Of a DNA stretch of 64,000 bases, positions 50,801 through 59,713 are shown piece by piece. This DNA comes from Phymorhynchus buccinoides (lineage: Eukaryota; Mollusca; Gastropoda; Neogastropoda; Raphitomidae), in assembly GCA_017654935.2 (NCBI GenBank), contig CM065712.1, forward strand, positions 26,670,143 through 26,734,142. The letters run 5' to 3'. Under the pieces are notes generated by a model. That model worked only from the letters and a program-made list of their open reading frames with translations. It ran no database searches and was not told where the DNA came from. Each line of letters begins with the position of its first letter. Position 1 is the first letter of the stretch. A program made the position numbers and the translations under genes.

Positions 50801-53800
50801 CCTCCCTTATAAGACCTCATTTTGGATGATTTTTGAAGGTCTTATAAGGGAGGTTCCACTGTATTACTATTAGTACAGTGGAACCTCCCTTATAAGACTT
50901 CTCATTATAAGACTCCCTCCCACATGAGTCCTACTTCTCTGAGACATTGCCCTTTGTTAGTATCAAAATTACCTCTATAAGACCCCTCCCTTGTAAGACC
51001 TCATTTTGGATGATTTGTTAAGGTCTTATAAGGGAGGTTCCACTATAGTAACATGATTATCATTCTTAGTAGTAAATCTGCTTAACGTCCTCCGGTCTGA
51101 AACAGACACATATACGGGACATCAGTATATGTAAAGATGGTGGGAACGATACTGGAGGCAATGCCCGGAGGCAGTGCAACACCAGTAAAGTCCCGAAGTT
51201 TTTTTTAGCAATACAGATAGTCTTGCTAAGAGTGAATATCATTCTTACTTTGTGTGTTTTGTTATACGTGGTCGAACTTTACATGGTGGCAGTCCTGAGA
51301 TAACCATAGCTGTTGACAGGACTATAATAAACTAACTAGCTAATCATTCTTACTTTGATTTTGTTTGTGGCTCAAGCCACAAACCTATAACTCACTTTGT
51401 CGGTCGGTCAGTCTGTCTGTCTGTCTGTCAGTCGGTCGGTCGGTCCAAAATTGTTGCACTTCAAATCGAGGCTACACTTCAAATTGAGGCCGCTCTTTAA
51501 AATGATGTATTTTAAAAGCGTACAAAAAAATAAACATACGTAATACAGACACTACAACAGACACGACAAGTATGCGGTGCTTCTTTCGATGAGTATAAGC
51601 AGGATACATAGTTTTAAATGTTTTCCAAAAGATATAAAAAGTTACGAAAGGGTGCAGAGATAACATTCTGGTTTACAGATTAAAATGATTGAAAAGCCAG
51701 GGGAGGTGACTCATGATTGGAGTGGTAAAAATAGACCGCGTGCCACAAACTATTGCGATTTCGCGCTTGTTTCCTTCTTCTTATCTCCTGTTACATCATC
51801 ATTATTATGAAAACAGATCGCGACGCGGGGGAGGTGTGGCGCCAGCTGACACCCAAGGAGCGCGAGGAGTTTGCTCGCATGCTGAAAGACGGGCGTCTGT
51901 CGAACCTGGTCTCCGTGTGGACGCCTTGGTGGATGAAAGAGGTGAGAGAATCTGGTAAAGGTAAAGATGTGCCACCCCCCCCCCCCCCCCCCCCCCACCC
52001 CTGCATTTCTCGGTTAATTCTATTTTTCCGTTTTTGCCTTTCTTACCATACATAAAGCTGTATTTTAGGAACATTTTCAGCTAATAACCTTTTTGGAATA
52101 CTAACCCTATCCCTAACCCTAGCCCTAAACCTAACCCTACCCCCCACTATGTACTGCAGTACACCGCGATTTGTCACAGTTGTGGTTTGTTGCGTTTTTC
52201 TGTCTTATAGGGTGGGGGGTAGGGTTAGGGTTAGGGTTAGGTAGGGTTAGTATTCCAAAAAGGTTATTAGCTAAAAATGTTCCTAAAACACAGCTTTATG
52301 TATGGTAAGAAAGGCAATAACGGAAAAATAGAATTAACCGAGATAGGTAGGGGGGGTGGCACATCTTGACCTTTGCCGAGAATCTTTAGCGACTCTTAAC
52401 AGTCAATTTATCAGGGTAGCTCCCCCGACGTCGGAGTGTGGCTGCCCATGTGGCAGGGTAATCAAAAACGGTCACACACGTAATGTTCTCATCCCTAGCT
52501 GGTGCATTTGTACCATAGTGTTCAAGTGCTTCGGTTGTTGGGATGATCCCTGGAGTCTTTAAGCCAGGGTACGCCAACAACAACAACAGCAGGGTGACTG
52601 AAAACGACTTAAGGGTCTGAAATTACAGTCATTTTCGGCCTTTAACCCTTTCACCGCCAGCGTCGCATTTCCGCACCACAAAGATTTAACACCCATGTCA
52701 CTAAAAGGCATCAAACCAGGGTCTGTTATCCAAAGACCCTGTTCTCTTAATTTTGGGAGGTAAGGATATGCCTGACTTTAACCCTGTCACCTCCAAAGTC
52801 GCATTTTAGCACCACAGTGATTTAACACCTACGTCACTAAAAGGCATCAAATTGGGGTCTATTGTCCAAAGACCCTATTGTCTCAGTTTTAGGAAGTAAG
52901 GATAGACCTTATTTTATATATGTCGCAGAATAATCCCCAATACTGCAGATGGATTTCGTTCTCTACCCAGGTAAATTTAATGGCACTTTTTCGCTGAAAA
53001 ATGGCTGGCGGTGAAAGGGTTAAATATGTTACAGAGGAATACCCAATATTATAGACAGATCTTGTTCTCTACCCAGATAAATTTAATGGAAATTTGTCGC
53101 TGAAAAATGGCTGGTGGTGAAAAGGTTAAGAAAAACTCTGTGTGTGTGTGTGTGCGCGCGCATGAGTGTGTATGCATGCACATGAATGTGTGTGTGTCTG
53201 TCTGTCTGTTTGTGAATGCGCGGGTGTGCGACTGTGTGTGCGTGAGTACCATAAGATCCATGCGTGGACTTTTGATCAATACAGTGGAATCCGCTTAATC
53301 GGCCACTTTTGGGACCAGGACAAATATGGCCGATAAAGCGAATTGGCCGATAAAACGAACATCGAGATACTGTATGACGCAATTATGCAAGTCAAAAGCA
53401 ATGACGTCAAAATTCAATGTTGCAGTTCAAATTCAAATTCTTTCCCTTTTTGTGATGTGTGTGTGTGTGTGTGTGTGTTTATTAATCCTACAAGTGATTT
53501 TAACGCCATGCAGGGTCTTTCAATTGACAACAGCTCACCTTCCAACTTCACACTCAACCATGTAAAGGTCAAAAGCGTGTGGTCAGTTTGTCTGCCTCTG
53601 TTGTTCTCCCTCTCAAAAAGGGGTAAAGAGGAAAAATTAGAGAGAAAAAGTGGCCAATAAAGCGAAATTGAAGATTTCAGCTTTGGCCGTAAAAACGAAC
53701 AAAATAACACATGCTTAAGAAGAAAAAATTCCGTTCCAGAGGAAATTGGCCGATTAAGCGGCTTTGGCCGATTATCTGATGGCCAATTAAAAGGATTCCA

Positions 53801-54005
53801 CTGTATCAGCATTCCACTGTATAGGTGGAGGGGGGCGAAATTATGCTTTACGTCTTCTCGACTGTACTATAAATTTTAAAAAATGCGCTTGCATCATGCT
53901 TGTGGACGGAGCCATTGTAAGTCAATTTTAATCGTCTCATTCGCGTAAAAGATTCCCAGAGTTTTTGTTTGTTTGTGTCTGTGAGTGGGTGGGTGGGTTT
54001 TTTGT

Positions 54006-54045
<40 letters not shown>

Positions 54046-57000
54046 TTTGTGTCAACATGAATTGAACTGATCGAAGAATATACAGACAAACCCCTGTTTT
54101 ACGACCCTCTGTTAAGCGACTACCTCTCATATGAGACCGGATTTGTTCGCACAGATGCATTTTACTATGTAAACGACCTCTCTTAAACGGCTTCCTCTAA
54201 AACGCGACTTACAACCGCCATTTTGTTGGTTTTTACGACCGTTGTTGTCGTCTGCATAGACTTCGAGCAAAGGGAAACAACCACGGTCAATGCCTGAAAG
54301 CGGAGTCGCTTCCCTTGTTGTAGAAAAGATGGCGGAAAGCGTAGGAAAAGCACGAAAACCACTGACTTTGAAAAAGAAAACCACTGACTTTGGACGAGAG
54401 TGGAGGTGATTAACAGAAGTCGGCGAAGTGAAGCTGTAATACATCGATTGCACAATCCTATGGAGTTGGAAAGACCCAAATCCAGTTTTAATATGTCATT
54501 GTATGTGTGCATGAAGAAGAGAGTATGAACTGTGCTGAACTTTTTCTTTCTACGGCTGCCAGTGAAAACCTTCGTCATACGACCCCTCCAATTTACGACC
54601 GATTTTTCCGGACATTTGGGAAGTCTTAAAATAGAGGTTTGTCTGTAATATGTTCGCCTCGTATACAATAAACCCGAATTTGAACCTGGGTACAGGGGAT
54701 TTTTTCCTCTCACTAGGCCTGACAGTCTGAACGTGGAGTCTTTCGGATGAGACGATAAACGGAGGTCCTGTGTGCCCATGCACTTAGCACACGTTAAACC
54801 CAGTAGCAACGAAAAAGTTGTGATTTGGTCCAAATTTACCCCCACCCCCTCCCCCCCTTTCCTTCCTCATCAGTCGCACAAAAATCGCATGCAAATTTTT
54901 TTTTTTTAAATTGGGTGGCGCGCCTCTGGTTGTGACGCACTCTCCAGATGGGAGCAACCCGAATTTCACAGAGACTGTATTGTTCCTCGCTCATCTCCGA
55001 AGTTGCAGCGCGTGCATTTTTTGTGTGTGCGTATTTTCAGACCTCCGCTATTATAGAGGAGACAGGGGGAGATGGTGACAACGTACCTGAAGGGTTTCCC
55101 CCACACCTGTCAGATGTACCCGACATTCACCAGCTGATAAAGGTCAGAAAAATAAAGCATTTCCTCTGTGTGTGTGTGTGTGGTGGTGGGGATTTGTGTG
55201 TGTGTGTGTGTGTGGTGGTGGGGGGTGGGGGGGGGGGGTTGGTGTGTGTGTGTGGTGGTGGGTGGGGGGGGGGGGGGGGTTGGTGTGTGTGTGTGTGTGT
55301 GTGTTGTCAGTACAGCTTTTATCGTAAAATAAATAATGTTAATCTGACAATAAATTTGTTCCAGTCCAGTCCAGTGTGTGTGTGTGGGTGGTGGGTTTTT
55401 TTTTGTGTGTGTGTGTGTGCATGTGTGCGTACATGTGTGTGTGTGCATGCGTACATGTGTGTGTGTATCTGTTTGTGTGTGTGTGCATGCATGTGTGTGT
55501 GTATGTGTGCATGCGCGCATGTGTGTGTGTGTGCGCGTGCAGGGCAAACCTTTGTCAGAAATCAAGTTCAACCTGATCAACGTCATCGGTGCTTACGCCT
55601 TTGTTACTCACATTTTTTGGTGAATTACTAGAACTCTGTGAGTGTTAGGTATTTGGTATGTTGTAGTCACAGAGAAAAATCATGCTGCTCCCACCCGGAG
55701 AGTGCGTCACCGTGAGCGCTGCATCACACTTTTTTTAAGTTTTGGAGGGGGGGGGGGGGGGGGGGGGGGCTGGTAGTGAAGAGGGGGAGAGGACTTGAGA
55801 ATGTTTTTTTTTTTTTTGTGTGCATGCATGCATGTAAGTTTATTTGTGTGTGTGCATGCATAATTTATGTGTGTGTCAAGTCAAGTCAAGTCAAGTCAAG
55901 TCAAAATTTTATTAAAGATGAACATTGAATAAGCAAACATACATGTTTTTTTTTAATCAAGCCATCTAACAAAGACAAAATGCAAACACACACTACACAA
56001 TACACACTACACAATACACAAACCATATTGCTTACTTACATAGAAAAAAGAAACATGGAACAGATAAATATTTACCTGTAAACAATGGAAAGCTTACGAA
56101 AAGCAAAGCGTATCAACAAATCGTGCCACATATTAAAATGGAAATGTGTGTTCGTTCTTTAGTTTTACAACTGTTCACCCACAAGTGATATTAGACCAAC
56201 AACAACAAAAAAGTGTGTGTGTGTGAAATTAATTAAGCCTACAGCAGTTAGCTATTGAGGTGAGAGTGTGTGTGTGACTGCGTGAATGATAGTGTTATTT
56301 ATGTGTTTTCCCTCATCTAACAGTGCATGTAAAAATTATATTAGCAGATATATAAGATGGGAGGGAGGGGGGGACATACAGTAACATTTCAAACTGACTT
56401 ATGTAACATGAAGGAAATGTGTGTGTGTGTGTGTGGGTGCAGGGCAAACCTTCGTCAGAAATCAAGTTCAACGTGATCAACGTCATCAGCGCCTACTCCT
56501 TTGTCTGTCGCCTTCACAATGGCGATCACCATGACTACCCCCTTCAGTGCGCAGAGGTGAGTTCGTAATTCTTTCTAGACGGCGGCCCGTTAGCTGTTTT
56601 TATGTATTCCAGGGATCAGTCTTGTCACGGTACATCACAGGTCATTTGACCAGTTCGAAGAAAATATAATAGGTCATCATATAGTAAAAAGCCAAGTGTC
56701 CGTGTGTCTGTCTGTCTGAAACACAAAACGGGCCTTATAACTCCGCTGTTTTTCGACCGAATCGCTTCAAATTTGCTGTGAGCCCTAACGGGGTGAAGGC
56801 AACGGCAACCGAGGCGGCCGTGTCATTTTGCGCGGTTTGGCAAATGCGCGAAACGCGTATCCGCCGGCCTCTCGGCGCCCGTATCTCCGGTATTTCTGGG
56901 CGGATTTCCTTCGAATGTGGACGGTAGATGACCGGGGACAATGACTAGCTATGTGCCAAACCGGAAGCGAATCGATTCATTCGCGATATATGCCGCTTCA

Positions 57001-59417
57001 CCTTTTCACAAATAACTCCACCGTTTCTTAACCGAATCGCTTCAAATTTGCTGTCAGGCTTGCTGTGGTTGGGAGAGCGCATCACTCTCAGAGCAGCGCC
57101 CACGGGAAACGGGGCCTTATAGCTCCGCCGTTTCTTGACCGAATCGCTTCAAATTTGCTGTACTCAGCGTTACCAGTACTTGGCGTTACCGTTACTAGGC
57201 GTTGCCATTACTAGGGAGAGCGCATCACTCTCAGAGCAGCGCCAACGGGAAACGGGGCCTTATAACTCCGCCTTTTCGTAACCGAATTGCTTCAAATTTC
57301 CTATACTCAGCGTTACCAGTACTTGGCGTTACCGTTACTAGGCGTTACCGTTACTAGGCGTTACCGTTACTAGGCGTTACCGTTACTAGGCGTTACCGTT
57401 ACTAGGCGTTACCGTTACTAGGCGTTACCGTTACTAGGCGTTACCGGTACTCGGCGTTGCGCTAGTTTTCATAAATCGATGTCATAATGTAAAAAGAATT
57501 GAAAGGAGATCAGAACTTGAGCGCAACAAAAACTGTTTTCTACGACACACTGTTGCAATCAGTCACATAGCTTCACAGACTGCATGTTCAAGGAATAACA
57601 TGAGAAAAGTTGGGTTTTTAAATTTTTTTTTTTTTTTAATGTTTTTATATTCCTTTTTTTGGGAGGGTCATGAGAAACGTTAGTACAGTACTATGCAATG
57701 TAATGTAATAACCGCGCAATTATTCTTAGTCTATTGGTTCAGCAAAGTCAATCTGATCACTATAGAATCAGTTGCAGCGCATATCAAAATCCTTAAATTT
57801 GCTAACAGACATAAAGTCATATGACCTCTAGCCTACAAAAACAAGAGGTCATTTCAAAATGTTATCAGTCAGTGACTGATGACCGGTGCTAAGAATAATC
57901 CCTGTATTCTGCCAGTATCCACAACATGAAAGACAATTATTGAATGATTTGTTTGTTTATTTGACTCTTAAAAAAAAAAAATCAAGTCATTAGAAACAAA
58001 AGATCAAAAATAAATTCGGTAATTGTATTGGTTAATTGTATTATTCCCTTTTTGCCTTTCTTACCATACATAAAGCTGTATTTTAGGAACATTTTTAGCT
58101 AATAACCTTTTTGGAATACTAACCCTAGCCCTAAACCTACCCCTACCCCCCACTATGTACTGCAATCCACTGCGATTTGTCACAGTTGTGGTTCGTTGCG
58201 TTTTTCCGTCTTATAGGGTAGGGTTAGGGTTAGGGATAGGGTTAGTATTCAAAAAAGGTTATTAGCTAAAGATGTTCCTAAAATACAGCTTTATGTATGG
58301 TAAGAAAGGGAATAACGGAAAAATACAATTAACCGAGAAATGTAGGGGGGGTGGCACATCTTGACCTTTACCAAAAATTCTTTTATGTCCAATTTTTGCA
58401 GATAATGGGTCTTGCAGACCTGTTTACCATCACGATAATTTTTACAGGGGAAAAGTCAAATTACGGTAATTACGGCTACGGAAAAAAACCCGGGAATTTG
58501 TTTTCCTAAATATAAGGGGAAAAAAACTACAGTTGTGTCGGTAAGCGAAGCTTTTGAAACGATGCGGTCAGAAGTCATTTCGTGCCATTTCCTTTTCTGT
58601 TTCAAAATGGCGTCCAAGTGAGTGCATTCCGAAGCTTCTGTATCTTCTGGTCGAAAATCTAAAGAAAAGACATCAAAAGTGGTACAGAAATTCCGGGAAA
58701 GTTACCTCAAAATTCCAGGAATTCGTCGTTCAGCACTAGGTGACGAGCATGTGTTCTGTGTCTACTGCTCGACGGACATTAGTATTGCACACTCAGGTCA
58801 GTTCGATATCGACGTTCATTGTGATACGCAGAAGCACCGAAAACATGTCAGTGCGAAAAAGGTTGCTGAGAACACACAGAAAATGACCTCCTTCTTTTCA
58901 AGTCAGACCCAAAGCACCAAAAGTTCGCCGGATGACCTTGCTTTGATCCGGGCTAGAAATAAAACGACTGAAATAGTGAAATGCTTGGCAGAGAGCCCTG
59001 AAAATAGTTTTCTTGTTAATCGGGTTTTGTGAAGAAAAATAATCGGTCACCGCGTTGGATGAGTTTTTTTTTTCAAAATTACAGTTTTTTGTTTCAGAAA
59101 TTACATCTTTGCAAAATAGGGGTAAACAGGTCTGGTCTTGACTCAAACTTCAAATGGCCGAAAAATTATCAAACATAATTCAATTCTGTTTTCTGTGTAT
59201 TTACTTTGAATTTTTGCTCCATTTTGTAGAAATGAAATCTCAATTTATGCCAAAATTTCATGAACTCATTCAAGTCTGGAATTAATAGATAGCTGTCAAT
59301 TTTATGCATTTGCTTCAAGGGAAGTAAATCTGTGTGCACACCATACCTTGGTCACTTCTAAACTCGCTTCACTCCCTTAGACCACAATTTTGCCCCTGAC
59401 TCTATTAAAAAAATATT

Positions 59418-59482
<65 letters not shown>

Positions 59483-59531
59483 GTCTGTCTGTCTGTCTCT
59501 CTCTCATATTCATACTCTCTCTCTTCATGCT

Positions 59532-59625
<94 letters not shown>

Positions 59626-59631
59626 ATATTC

Positions 59632-59713
<82 letters not shown>

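Noticed and set aside
54948..55631. 227-codon frame starting before exon 6
   Set aside because: It is exon 6 plus a translated TG microsatellite and the exon 7 duplicate. Splice sites cut it.
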